Positions 1-10,141 of a stretch of DNA of 64,000 bases are shown piece by piece (positions within the stretch are counted from its first letter, which is position 1; each line of letters opens with the position of its first letter). A program made the translations under genes and the position numbers. This DNA is from Plantactinospora endophytica (lineage in GTDB: Bacteria; Actinomycetota; Actinomycetes; Mycobacteriales; Micromonosporaceae): contig NZ_BONW01000032.1 in NCBI RefSeq assembly GCF_016862915.1, positions 62,001-126,000 on the forward strand, read 5' to 3'. The notes beneath the pieces were generated by a model. The model was not told the DNA's origin. It saw only the letters and a list, made by a program, of their open reading frames with translations, and searched no databases.

Positions 1-603
1 CTGGAGACGCCGCACGACGGGCTGGCCGAGGCCCTGGTGGCGGGCGGGCTCGAACTACGGCGCGCCGCCACCGACATGCGACACGACCTGACCGAACTGC
101 CGGCGCCGCCCGCGCTGCCCACCGGATGGACGCTGGCCGCGCCGGGCTGGGACGACGACCTGGCGCAGGCGTGCGACGCGGCGTACGGCCCGGATCATCC
201 GGACGGGCGGTGGGCAGCCGACGACACCCGGCAGATCCGGGCGATGTTCGACACCGACGACCCCGTACCGCCACTGCGGACCGCCTCGGCACGGGTGGTC
301 GGCCCGGACGGGCGCAGCGCCGGCCACGTCCTGTGCGCCGGCCCGGTGCCGTGGACCGAGGACGTCTGCGGCTGGATCCTCAACATCGCGGTGGCGCCGC
401 ACGCCCAGGGCAACGGGCTCGGGCGCGCCCTGCTGGTGCACGCGCTGCACGGCACCCGCAAGGCCGGGTTGCCAACCCTCGGACTGTCGGTGGTGGACCG
501 CAACCCGGCCCGCCGACTGTACGACGACACCGGTTTCCGGACGCACCGCCGGGTGCTCTCGGTGCTGCTGCCCGGATCTCCTGAGCACACCGGGACGGAC
601 TGA
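1..603 (+). CDS. GNAT-family N-acetyltransferase, 5' end outside window
   Basis: The frame is open from the left edge, so the true start lies upstream; a GTG at 37 is only an internal candidate. The visible C-terminal half holds the acetyl-CoA binding motif A of GNAT enzymes (VAPHAQGNGLGRALLVHA, about residues 121-138 counted from position 37), followed by a motif B-like NPARRLYDDTGF segment. The stretch before it (LRRAATDMRHDL) resembles the link between two GNAT domains, so this may be a tandem-GNAT protein. The substrate cannot be told. The stop at 601-603 is clear. Confidence 0.8.
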   Translation: METPHDGLAEALVAGGLELRRAATDMRHDLTELPAPPALPTGWTLAAPGWDDDLAQACDAAYGPDHPDGRWAADDTRQIRAMFDTDDPVPPLRTASARVVGPDGRSAGHVLCAGPVPWTEDVCGWILNIAVAPHAQGNGLGRALLVHALHGTRKAGLPTLGLSVVDRNPARRLYDDTGFRTHRRVLSVLLPGSPEHTGTD

Positions 604-687
604 GGCGATCGGACTCCCGTCAGGTGTCGGAGGCGCGCGTAGGATCCCGAGCATGACGGACTCCGGGGGCAGCAGGCGGGCTCACGC

Positions 688-963
688 TCAGTTGTACATG
701 TAGAGGTAGTAGTACCCCTGCGGCTCGCCGCTGCGCCACTCGTACCAGCAGTTGTAGTAACGCCACGCGCCACCCGCGACGAGGCTGTCGCCGAAGTAGC
801 GGCAGGCTTCGAGGGTGTAGTAGCTACCGAAGGGGTACGGGGAGGGGTTGCTGGCCACGGCCCGACCCTCGGCGGGCACCGCCGCCTGGGCCGGCGCACC
901 GACCCCGACCAGCAACGCCGCCCCGACGAAGGCGAGCGCCACGGCAGTCCGAACTCGACGCAT
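688..963 (-). CDS. Small secreted protein, unknown function
   Basis: A 91-residue protein. The ATG at 963 is chosen because GAGGAG lies 6 bases upstream; longer in-frame starts lack such a site. The N-terminus is a classic Sec signal peptide (MRRVRTAVALAFVGAALLVGVGA, cleavage likely after AQA near residue 27). The mature part is about 64 residues, rich in Tyr and Trp, with two cysteines (in EACRY and YNCWY) that could form one disulfide, and a C-terminus ending YYYLYMYN. No catalytic motif is visible. It reads as an exported small protein of unknown role, transcribed away from a palindrome at 1020-1039. Confidence 0.7.
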   Translation of the reverse strand: MRRVRTAVALAFVGAALLVGVGAPAQAAVPAEGRAVASNPSPYPFGSYYTLEACRYFGDSLVAGGAWRYYNCWYEWRSGEPQGYYYLYMYN

Positions 964-1019
964 AGGTTCTCCTCGTGATCTGCGGCACCACCGGGTCGTC
1001 GGCGGCACCGTCCTCATCA

Positions 1020-1039
1020 AGATAGAGATCCGTCTATCT
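1020..1039. promoter_or_regulatory. Inverted repeat upstream of the small secreted protein
   Basis: Perfect 7-base arms AGATAGA (1020-1026) and TCTATCT (1033-1039) with a 6-base spacer, 57 bases upstream of the ATG at 963. Size and placement suit a TetR-type operator overlapping the promoter. This is inference only; no regulator gene is adjacent. Confidence 0.35.
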
Positions 1040-1145
1040 GCTGCCAGCCGCGTGCGCCGAGGTTTCCGTCATCCGCGCAACGCGTCGAACCCGTCGATGG
1101 CGATCTATGTCCGCCCGCATCAAGACGGATCCGGGACAACCCGCC

Positions 1146-2258
1146 TCAGCCGTCGTAGTCGACCACGAGTTGGTCGGTGACCGGGCTGGCCTGGCAGGTC
1201 AGCACGTACCCGGCGGCCACCTCGTCCGGCTCCAGGGCGTAGTTGCGGGCCATCGACACCTCGCCGGAGACCACCCTCGCCCGGCAGGTCGAGCAGACCC
1301 CGCCCTTGCAGGCGTACGGCAGCTCGCCCCGGACCCGCAGGGCCGCGTCGAGGACCCGCTCGTCGCGCCCCATCCGGAAACTCGACGCCCGGCCGTCCAG
1401 CCGGATCGTCACCTCGGTACCGGCGTCGGCCGCCGTGCTCGCCGACCGGACCGGCGGCGCGGGCGGCTCGTCCACGTGGAACAGCTCGGCGTGTACGGCC
1501 TGCTCCGGCACCCCGCGTTCGGCCAGTACCCGCCGCGCGTCCAGCACCATCCCGTACGGGCCGCAGAGGAACCACTCGTCGATCCGCTCGGCCGGCACGA
1601 TGGTGTCGAGCAGTCGGCCGAGCCGCTCGGCGTCGACCCGGCCGGAGAGCAGCGGCGACTCGCCCGGCTCCCGGGACAGCACGTGCACCAGGTGCAGCCG
1701 CTCCGGGTACCGGTCCTTCAGGTCGGCCAACTCCTCCACGAACATCACGGTGCGACCGTGCCGGTTGCCGTACACCAGGGTGAAGGTGCTGGCCGGTTCG
1801 ACGGCCAGCGCGGTGGCGACCAGCGACAGCACCGGGGTGATGCCGGAGCCGGCGACGACCCCGGCGTAGTGCCGCACCCGGTCCGGCGCGAACGCCGTGC
1901 CGAACGTGCCCAGCGGCGGCAGCACGTCCACGGTGTCCCCGGCCCGCAACGTGCCGACCGCGAAGCTGGAGAAGGCGCCGCCCGGCACCTCCCGTACCCC
2001 GATCCGGAGCTGTCCGGTCCCGGCCAGCTCCGCCGGGGTCGAGCAGATCGAGTACGACCGCCGCACCTCCGCCCCGTCCGCACCGAACCGCCGTACGGTG
2101 AGGTGCTGACCGGCCCGGAAGGCGAAGGTCTCCCGCAACTCGGCCGGTACCGCGAAGGTGACCGCGACCGCGTCGTCGGTGAGCCGGTCGACGGCCCGGA
2201 CCGGCAGCGGGTGGAAGACCGGCCGGCGTCGGACCGGCCGGGTGATGGTTACGCTCAA
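1146..2258 (-). CDS. paaE: 1,2-phenylacetyl-CoA epoxidase, reductase subunit PaaE
   Basis: A 370-residue flavo-iron-sulfur reductase that passes electrons from NADPH to the PaaAC diiron oxygenase. The FAD-binding RRSYSICS motif lies near residues 66-73 and the nucleotide-binding GSGITPV near 137. A C-terminal plant-type 2Fe-2S ferredoxin domain has Cys 317, 322, 325 and 355 (C-x4-C-x2-C-x29-C). The start is a TTG at 2258 that overlaps the paaD stop as TTGA; this gives the usual N-terminus, whereas the longer frame runs back through antisense sequence. Last gene of the paaABCDE operon. Confidence 0.95.
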   Translation of the reverse strand: MSVTITRPVRRRPVFHPLPVRAVDRLTDDAVAVTFAVPAELRETFAFRAGQHLTVRRFGADGAEVRRSYSICSTPAELAGTGQLRIGVREVPGGAFSSFAVGTLRAGDTVDVLPPLGTFGTAFAPDRVRHYAGVVAGSGITPVLSLVATALAVEPASTFTLVYGNRHGRTVMFVEELADLKDRYPERLHLVHVLSREPGESPLLSGRVDAERLGRLLDTIVPAERIDEWFLCGPYGMVLDARRVLAERGVPEQAVHAELFHVDEPPAPPVRSASTAADAGTEVTIRLDGRASSFRMGRDERVLDAALRVRGELPYACKGGVCSTCRARVVSGEVSMARNYALEPDEVAAGYVLTCQASPVTDQLVVDYDG

Positions 2259-2755
2259 AACGCCCTCAGGTGGTCGAAGGGTTCCCGGCAGGCCCGGCAC
2301 CGCCACAGCGACTTGCAGGCGGTGGAGCCGAACCGGCTGACCTGCTCGGTGTCGGCGGCCCCGCAGTGCGGGCAGCGCACGGTCAGGGTGAGCGGGACGG
2401 GGCGGCCGGCGGCCGGTCCGGCCGGTCCGGGCGGGGCGATCCCGGCGGCGGCCAACTTGGCCCGGCCCGCCTCGGAGATCCAGTCGGTGCTCCAGGCCGG
2501 GGCGTAGACCGTGACGACCTCGGCGTCGGCGTGCCCGGCGGCGGTCAGCGCGGCCCGGATGTCGGCCCGGATCACGTCCATCGCCGGGCAGCCGGTGTAG
2601 GTCGGGGTGATGGTCACGGTGACCCGGCCGGTCGCCGGATCCTCGGTGACGTCCCGCAGCACCCCGAGGTCGTCGATGGTCAGCACCCGCAGCTCGGGGT
2701 CGAGCACCGCCGCCGCGGCCCGGCGGGCGTCCGAGGACCGGACCGCGCTCACCAT
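2255..2755 (-). CDS. paaD: 1,2-phenylacetyl-CoA epoxidase subunit PaaD
   Basis: A 166-residue protein of the MIP18/DUF59 family (PaaD, also called PaaJ), thought to help iron-sulfur assembly for the epoxidase. The N-terminal DUF59 part has DPELRVLTIDDLGVLRDV. The C-terminus is a zinc-ribbon-like Cys cluster at residues 128, 131, 147, 153 and 156. ATG at 2755 overlaps the end of paaC by 7 bases; the stop overlaps the TTG of paaE. The more upstream reading belongs to another frame of paaC. Confidence 0.93.
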   Translation of the reverse strand: MVSAVRSSDARRAAAAVLDPELRVLTIDDLGVLRDVTEDPATGRVTVTITPTYTGCPAMDVIRADIRAALTAAGHADAEVVTVYAPAWSTDWISEAGRAKLAAAGIAPPGPAGPAAGRPVPLTLTVRCPHCGAADTEQVSRFGSTACKSLWRCRACREPFDHLRAF

Positions 2756-3495
2756 CGGGCTCCCGGGTGCGCCCGGTGCAGCACCTGCATCTCGGCCAGC
2801 AGATAGGAGAGGTGCTCGGTGTGCAGGCCGGCCCGGCCGCCGTCCGGTCCCCAACCGTCGGCGGGGCGGTCCAGCGTCGCCGTCTCCAGCACCGGCTCGA
2901 CGTTGGCCAGGAAGGCGGAGCGCAGCCCGGCCGGGTCGACCGGCGCGGCCGGGTCGGCGGCGAACAGCTCGACGGTGTACGGCCACAGCTCGTCCACCGC
3001 CGCCTGCATCCGCCGGTGCGACTCCTCGGTGCCGTCGCCGAGGCGTACCGTCCAGAGGCTGGCGTGGTCGAGGTGGTACGCCACCTCCTTGCGGGCCTTG
3101 CCGGCGATGGCGGCGAGCCGTTCGTCGGCGCCGACGCTGAGCGCCGCGTAGAGCGGCAACTGGTACGCCGACAGCAGCAGCAGCTTCGCCATGGTCGTCG
3201 CGAAGTCGCCGTTGGGCAGCTCGACCAGCAGACAGTTGCGGTACTCCCGGTCGGAGCGCAGGTACGCCAGCGCGTCCTCGTCCCGGCCGGCTCCCTCCAG
3301 CTCACCGGCGTAGCCGAGCAGCAGCCGGGCGGCGCCGAGCTGGTCCAGGGCGATGTTGGCCAGTGCGACGTCCTCCTCCAGCTCCGGCGCGACGGTGACC
3401 CACTCGCCGAGCCGCTGCGCGGCGACCAGGGCGTCGTCGCCGAGCCCGAGCAGGTATTCCACGCTGGTCCGGGCGGGTGCTCCAGGGGTGTTCAC
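2749..3495 (-). CDS. paaC: 1,2-phenylacetyl-CoA epoxidase structural subunit PaaC
   Basis: A 248-residue ferritin-like helical protein. PaaC pairs with PaaA to form the oxygenase core but does not carry the working diiron site. The family signature LGEW followed by PELEEDVALANIALDQLGAA is present near residues 29-56. The GTG start at 3495 overlaps the paaB stop as GTGA, indicating translational coupling. Confidence 0.93.
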   Translation of the reverse strand: MNTPGAPARTSVEYLLGLGDDALVAAQRLGEWVTVAPELEEDVALANIALDQLGAARLLLGYAGELEGAGRDEDALAYLRSDREYRNCLLVELPNGDFATTMAKLLLLSAYQLPLYAALSVGADERLAAIAGKARKEVAYHLDHASLWTVRLGDGTEESHRRMQAAVDELWPYTVELFAADPAAPVDPAGLRSAFLANVEPVLETATLDRPADGWGPDGGRAGLHTEHLSYLLAEMQVLHRAHPGARW

Positions 3496-3794
3496 AGGTG
3501 TGCCGCCCCGTCCGGGACCGGATAGAAGGTCGGGTGCCGGTAGACCTTGTCGGCGGCCGGCTCGAAGAAGGCGTCCTTCTCGTCCGGGCTGGAGGCGGTG
3601 ATCGCCTGGGCCGGCACGACCCAGATCGAGACGCCCTCCTGCCGCCGGGTGTAGAGGTCACGGGCGTTGCGCAACGCCAGTTCGGCGTCGGGCGCGTGCA
3701 GGCTGCCGACGTGGGTGTGCGACAGCCCGCGCCGGGCCCGGACGAAGACCTCCCAGAGCGGCCAGCCGGCCCGGCCCTGCCTCGGCACGGTCAT
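3492..3794 (-). CDS. paaB: 1,2-phenylacetyl-CoA epoxidase subunit PaaB
   Basis: A 100-residue PaaB-family protein, a small structural subunit bridging PaaAC heterodimers. The family hallmark [20 protein letters not shown] (about residues 12-31) and the [18 protein letters not shown] segment are plain. ATG at 3794 overlaps the paaA stop as ATGA. A longer upstream frame exists but is antisense-style extension over paaA. Confidence 0.95.
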   Translation of the reverse strand: MTVPRQGRAGWPLWEVFVRARRGLSHTHVGSLHAPDAELALRNARDLYTRRQEGVSIWVVPAQAITASSPDEKDAFFEPAADKVYRHPTFYPVPDGAAHL

Positions 3795-4879
3795 GCCAAC
3801 ACCGTCGCGCGGTCGCTGGTGCGCTCGGCCGTGCGCTTGGCCGCGTACGCGGCGGCGGCCTCGCGTACCCAGGCGCCGTCGGCGTCGGCGCGGCGGCGGT
3901 GCGTGATCCGTTGCCGGTTGCACGGCCCGTCGCCCGCGATCACCCGCATCAGCTCGGCGTAGTCGGGCTGGGTGTAGTCGTACGCCTGCCGGGACTCGTT
4001 CCACCGCAGGTCGGGGTCGGGCAGCCGGAGGCCGAGCACCTCCGCCTGCTGCACGCACATGTCGACGAAGCGCTGCCGCAGCTCGTCGTTGGAGAAGCGC
4101 TTGATCTTCCAGGCCATCGACTGCTGCGAGTGCGTGGAGTCGCCGTCCGGCGGGCCGAACATCGCCAGCGACGGGTACCACCAGCGGTCCACCGCGTCCT
4201 GGGCCATCGTCCGCTGTTCCGGGGTGCCGCTCGCCAGTACGTACAGGATCTCGTAGCCCTGCCGCTGGTGGAACGACTCCTCCTTGCAGACCCGGATCAT
4301 CGCCCGCGCGTACGGCCCGTACGAGCAGCGGCACAGCGGCACCTGGTTGACGATCGCGGCGCCGTCCACCAGCCAGCCGATGGCGCCGACGTCGGCCCAG
4401 GTCAGCGTCGGGTAGTTGAAGATCGAGCTGTACTTCTGCCGGCCGGAGAGCAGCATCTCGACCAGTTCGTCCCGGGTCACCCCGAGGGTCTCGGCGGCGG
4501 CGTACAGGTAGAGGCCGTGGCCCGCCTCGTCCTGGACCTTGGCGAGCAGGATGGCCTTGCGCTTCAGCGAGGGCGCCCGGCTGATCCAGTTGCCCTCGGG
4601 CTGCATTCCGATGATCTCGGAGTGGGCGTGCTGGGCGATCTGCCGGATCAGGGTCTTCCGGTACGCCTCCGGCATCCAGTCCCGGGGCTCGATCTTCTGG
4701 TCGGCGTCGATCAGGGCGGCGAAGTAGTCCTGCGGGTCGGTGTCGGCGGTCGAGCCGTCCTCGGGGCCTGGACGACCACGGCCGGCAGCCGCCCGCAGCG
4801 CCGCCTCCGCCGCCTCGACCTGATCGAGCAGGCCGCCGGCGGGTCCGTCATCCGGGACCGGGAAGTCATGTCCGTACAC
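3791..4879 (-). CDS. paaA: 1,2-phenylacetyl-CoA epoxidase catalytic subunit PaaA
   Basis: Catalytic diiron subunit, 362 residues from the GTG at 4879. It epoxidises the aromatic ring of phenylacetyl-CoA in the aerobic hybrid pathway. Ferritin-like diiron ligands sit in conserved helices such as [21 protein letters not shown] and [17 protein letters not shown] at 4900 would add seven Cys-rich residues (MSCNTCC) that I judge untranslated, because the protein then begins VYGHDF as relatives do. Neither start has a good Shine-Dalgarno. First gene of paaABCDE; the other paa catabolic genes are not in this window. Confidence 0.93.
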   Translation of the reverse strand: MYGHDFPVPDDGPAGGLLDQVEAAEAALRAAAGRGRPGPEDGSTADTDPQDYFAALIDADQKIEPRDWMPEAYRKTLIRQIAQHAHSEIIGMQPEGNWISRAPSLKRKAILLAKVQDEAGHGLYLYAAAETLGVTRDELVEMLLSGRQKYSSIFNYPTLTWADVGAIGWLVDGAAIVNQVPLCRCSYGPYARAMIRVCKEESFHQRQGYEILYVLASGTPEQRTMAQDAVDRWWYPSLAMFGPPDGDSTHSQQSMAWKIKRFSNDELRQRFVDMCVQQAEVLGLRLPDPDLRWNESRQAYDYTQPDYAELMRVIAGDGPCNRQRITHRRRADADGAWVREAAAAYAAKRTAERTSDRATVLA

Positions 4880-5273
4880 GCAGCAAGTGTTACAGCTCAA
4901 CTAGCCAGTAACCAAGACGTGTAATAGAAATGCCGCCCAGACCCGGCCCCGACCTACACAGACGCCAGACACCCAAATGTCCGCACTGATGGGTGAATGA
5001 GCCTGGTCACACCCACCCTAAGATTCAGGATCTAGTACTACAAAAGGGGTTATTTCCGGGCGACACCGGAGAACTCCCCGACCTGCACCATCTGGCGGAT
5101 CGGGCCGGGCGACGTAAACTTTCCCCGTTCCGTCCTGCCGACTCCCCCGGCAACTCGGACGCGGAGCAGACCGCCGGTGTGGGGCTGGCGGACGCACCGC
5201 CGGCACCACCGCAAGACGCACAGTGCCCCGGACACAGCGGCCCCCCGGCCTTCACCCTTGGAGCCCCATCCTC
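4880..5273. other. Divergent intergenic region between paaA and a serine hydrolase gene
   Basis: About 390 bases with no convincing gene. The part at 4890-5060 is clearly more AT-rich than its surroundings and must hold the promoters of both flanking operons. A short inverted pair TGGGTG/CACCCA spans about 4989-5017. A 98-codon open frame from 4993 has no ribosome binding site and no recognisable protein features. Confidence 0.5.
4887..4915 (-). promoter_or_regulatory. Possible paaA promoter giving a near-leaderless transcript
   Basis: On the minus strand a TTGGTT hexamer (4915-4910) is followed after 17 bases by TAACAC (4892-4887). A transcript starting 6-8 bases further would begin at or next to the paaA GTG at 4879. 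This fits the missing ribosome binding site. It is a weak match to the sigma-70 consensus and purely predicted. Confidence 0.3.
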
Positions 5274-6236
5274 ATGCGTTCCCGCGTGACCCTGGTGCTC
5301 GCCATCACGACAGTCGTGCTTGGCGGCCTGCTGCTCGTACCCGCCGCGTACGCCCGGCTGGTCGACTCCGACGGAACTCCGTCCTCGGCCGAGGAGAAGA
5401 CACCGGTCGGGATCGAGCCGTCCGCGCCGCCGCCGCCGACCCTGGCCGCCGCCCCGGTGAGCGTGAAGGGGGTGGACGGCTTTTTCTCCTGGGCGCTGCT
5501 CGACCGGGAGAGCGGCAAGATCTCCGGCGCCAAGAACATGACCTCGACCAACTCGACCGAGTCGATGATCAAGGTCTGGATCGTCTCCGACTACCTCCGC
5601 CAGCTCGGCAGCAAGAAGCCTCCGGCGTCGTACCTCAAGATGGCCAGCGCCTCGATCCGGGACAGCAACGACGACGCCACGAACACGCTCTACAACGCCG
5701 CCGGCGGCGTCGGCAGCCTGGACCGCCTGATCAAGATGTGCGGCCTCACGGACACGTCGAAGGAGATTCCTCCCGGAGACAAGCGCGTTTGGTGGAGTTA
5801 CACCAGTATGTCCCCCCGGGACGCGGTCCGGATGGGAGAGTGCGTCAAGGACGGCACCGCCGCCGGACCGAAGTGGACCGAGTTTGTGCTGGATGAGATG
5901 ACCAAGGTACGCGGTACGACCGCAGCAAAGGATCAGCTGGCCCGACAGGGCGGCGGTCGTTGGGGCATCATCGACGGCCTGCCGAAGGGGATCATCGCGC
6001 AGGGGCCGGTCAGCATCAAGAACGGCTGGACGCTGATCAACGCCGACGGCAAGTGGCACCTGAACTGCCTCGCGATCACCGACGACTGGGTGCTCTCCGT
6101 GATGACCCGCTACTCCGGCCGCAAGGGCCTCGACTACGGTGCCGACGTCTGTGCCAGCGTGGCCAGCCAACTGGTCCCACCGCAACCCGGCGCCGTCCTG
6201 CGGGTCCCGGTGCCGCTGACCACGAAGAAGGCCTGA
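5274..6236 (+). CDS. Secreted or anchored serine hydrolase, class A beta-lactamase-like
   Basis: A 320-residue protein with an N-terminal hydrophobic segment (residues 5-28: signal peptide or anchor), a Pro-rich linker (50-58) and a class A beta-lactamase/PBP-like fold. The catalytic SxxK is S97-M-I-K100. An SxN-type loop is S131-N-D, and the third box is KNG (in SIKNGW) rather than KTG. It may act on peptidoglycan or beta-lactams; the SND and KNG variants argue against assuming real beta-lactamase activity. ATG 5274 is preferred (GGAG about 10 bases upstream) because it starts the signal sequence directly. Confidence 0.8.
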   Translation: MRSRVTLVLAITTVVLGGLLLVPAAYARLVDSDGTPSSAEEKTPVGIEPSAPPPPTLAAAPVSVKGVDGFFSWALLDRESGKISGAKNMTSTNSTESMIKVWIVSDYLRQLGSKKPPASYLKMASASIRDSNDDATNTLYNAAGGVGSLDRLIKMCGLTDTSKEIPPGDKRVWWSYTSMSPRDAVRMGECVKDGTAAGPKWTEFVLDEMTKVRGTTAAKDQLARQGGGRWGIIDGLPKGIIAQGPVSIKNGWTLINADGKWHLNCLAITDDWVLSVMTRYSGRKGLDYGADVCASVASQLVPPQPGAVLRVPVPLTTKKA

Positions 6237-7183
6237 TGGGTGCCGAGGAACGCGCCGCCGAGCGACGGGCCCGGTCCAACCGGTCGACGCTGCTGCGGCT
6301 GAGCCTGATCGCGGGCGTGCTGCTGGTGCTGGTGCTGGTCGGGCTCCGGCTGATGCCGGGTTCGCCGCTGGCGAGTACCGCCGCCGCCAAGTGGGGGGAG
6401 CCGACCGGCACCCCGGGCGGCACCAGCAGCACCACCCCGGGGAAGCGGAGCACGCCCACCCCGACGCCGAGTCCCGAGTTGCCGGCACTGCCGGTGGCGC
6501 CGGCCAACGTGAAGATCGACAAAGACGGCTGGTGGAACTGGGCGCTGATGGACACCCGGACCGGCAAGATCGCCGGTTCGGCCAACATGGACGAGACCAA
6601 CCCAACCGCCTCGATGATCAAGGCGTGGATCGGGGCGGACTTCCTGCGCCGGGCCGCCGAGGACGGCGAGACGCCGAGCGACACCCGGATGAACCAGGTC
6701 TCGATCATGATCCGGGACAGCGACAACAACGCCGCGCAGACCCTCTACGAGCTGAACGGCGGCACGGCGTCGATCAAGCGGCTGATCAGCATCTGCGACC
6801 TGACCGACAGCAGCCCGGCCGCCGACGGCGGCTGGAGCCGTACCGCGCTGTCGGCCCGGGACACCGCGCGGATGGGTGCCTGCATCGCCGACGGCCGGGC
6901 CGCCGGGCCGGAGTGGACCGAGTGGCTGCTCGACGAGATGCGCGCCGTACGCGGGGTCGGCAACTTCGGCATCCGCAAGGCGTTCCCGGCCGCCGAGCAG
7001 AAGACCATCGCGGTCAAGAACGGCTGGGTCGACCGGCAGCGCGAGCAGAAGTACACGGTCAACTGCCTGGCCATCGGCGACGGTTGGACGATGGCGGTGG
7101 AGACCCGGTACGCGATCGACCTCGGCTACACGTACGGGGCGAAGATCTGCGAGGACGTGGCCCGGCAACTCCGCACGGACTGA
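6236..7183 (+). CDS. Membrane-anchored serine hydrolase, class A beta-lactamase-like paralogue
   Basis: A 315-residue paralogue of the preceding gene; ATG 6236 overlaps its stop (TGATG). One TM segment at about 19-39, a Thr/Pro/Ser-rich spacer (56-80), then the hydrolase domain with S126-M-I-K129, the classical S162-D-N164 and a KNG box. The pair arose by tandem duplication. Shared features are the WALxDxxxGKI entry strand, SMIK, IRDS and the KNGW box. Likely extracytoplasmic; the substrate is unknown. Confidence 0.8.
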   Translation: MGAEERAAERRARSNRSTLLRLSLIAGVLLVLVLVGLRLMPGSPLASTAAAKWGEPTGTPGGTSSTTPGKRSTPTPTPSPELPALPVAPANVKIDKDGWWNWALMDTRTGKIAGSANMDETNPTASMIKAWIGADFLRRAAEDGETPSDTRMNQVSIMIRDSDNNAAQTLYELNGGTASIKRLISICDLTDSSPAADGGWSRTALSARDTARMGACIADGRAAGPEWTEWLLDEMRAVRGVGNFGIRKAFPAAEQKTIAVKNGWVDRQREQKYTVNCLAIGDGWTMAVETRYAIDLGYTYGAKICEDVARQLRTD

Positions 7184-7226
7184 CCGGCAGCACAGCTCAG
7201 TACGGACTGACCGGCCCGGCGGCGGC

Positions 7227-9387
<2,161 letters not shown>

Positions 9388-9388
<1 letters not shown>

Positions 9389-9400
9389 ACTTCGAAAGTA
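9388..9400. promoter_or_regulatory. Palindrome at the MFS start, possible ArsR operator
   Basis: On the minus strand TACTTTCGAAGTA: 5-base arms TACTT and AAGTA around TCG, ending at the ATG of the MFS gene. It sits in the 46-base gap between the ArsR gene and the exporter, a usual place for ArsR-family control. Inference. Confidence 0.3.
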
Positions 9401-9434
9401 ATCCTTCACATCTGTCGTACGCAAGCTCTGCGGT

Positions 9435-10016
9435 TCAGTCCATCGGCAGCGCCGCGTAGTGCACCATCACCGGGCGGGCACCCTCGGGTGGGTCGACCCG
9501 CTCCCGCCGCCGGTACGGCTTCATCAACGCGCGTACCGCCTCGTTGAGTGCGGTCAGCTCCTCGGCGGTCAGCATCAGTGCCGCACCGCCGTACTGGGCG
9601 GCGTCGTACCACTCCTTCGGCTCGTCGCCGGTCCGGCGGGCCCAGTCCCGGACCCGCGCCATGTCGCGGGCGGCGTACACCTCGATCAGGGTTTCCTGCG
9701 CGGCCCGCGCCTCCGGCGGCGCGTCCTGGCCGACCTCCACCCCCCAGGAACCGACGCTGCTTCGCCACAGCCGCTCGCGGGCGTCGCCCCGGCTCGGTGC
9801 CTGCTCGACCAGCCCGAACTTGGCCAACTCCCGAAGGTGGTAGCTGACCGCGCTGGGCGAGAGCCCGACGATCTCGGCGCACTCGGTGGCGGTGACCGCC
9901 GCCCCGGTGGTGGTCAGGTGCTCCATGATCTCCAGCCGGGCCGGGTGCGCCAGCGCCCGCATCACCTGCGGATCGCTGATCATCATCGGCCGCTGCTCGA
10001 CGGGGCGTTCGGTCAT
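9435..10016 (-). CDS. ArsR-family winged-helix transcriptional regulator
   Basis: A 193-residue protein with an N-terminal winged helix (residues 12-75: ALAHPARLEIMEHL, then SPSAVSYHLRELAKFGLVEQ with the recognition helix). A long C-terminal part, typical of the DUF2087-less actinobacterial ArsR group, follows. The metal-binding ELCVCDL box of arsenic sensors is missing, so it is probably not a metal sensor. Same strand and just upstream of the MFS exporter it may repress, and divergent from the ATPase gene at 10142. Confidence 0.85.
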   Translation of the reverse strand: MTERPVEQRPMMISDPQVMRALAHPARLEIMEHLTTTGAAVTATECAEIVGLSPSAVSYHLRELAKFGLVEQAPSRGDARERLWRSSVGSWGVEVGQDAPPEARAAQETLIEVYAARDMARVRDWARRTGDEPKEWYDAAQYGGAALMLTAEELTALNEAVRALMKPYRRRERVDPPEGARPVMVHYAALPMD

Positions 10017-10079
10017 CCGCCCATGATTCCGCCTCGGCCCCGCCCAGCGGTAACGACCTGGTGATGCAACCCGGTGCGC

Positions 10080-10132
10080 ACTACGAACTGTCTGTACTAC
10101 AAACAGCAGGTACTACAAACTGTTTGTAGTAC
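10080..10132. promoter_or_regulatory. Phased repeat array upstream of the ATPase gene
   Basis: Three direct half-sites ACTAC(G/A)AAC start at 10080, 10096 and 10112, exactly 16 bases apart. The last forms a perfect palindrome with 10-base arms GTACTACAAA (10110-10119) and TTTGTAGTAC (10123-10132) around CTG. The array ends 9 bases before the ATG at 10142. Cooperative repressor binding between the divergent ArsR and ATPase genes is the simplest reading; the TACTACA/TGTAGTA core also recalls BlaI-type operators. Confidence 0.6.
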
Positions 10133-10141
10133 GCTGCCTTC

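Noticed and set aside
1146-3305. 719-codon reading of paaE with a long N-terminal extension
   Set aside because: The extension overlaps paaD and paaC in another frame; the TTG at 2258 gives the normal protein and the usual 4-base overlap.
4993-5289. 98-codon frame between paaA and the serine hydrolase
   Set aside because: No ribosome binding site, overlaps the start of the real gene and lies in promoter DNA.
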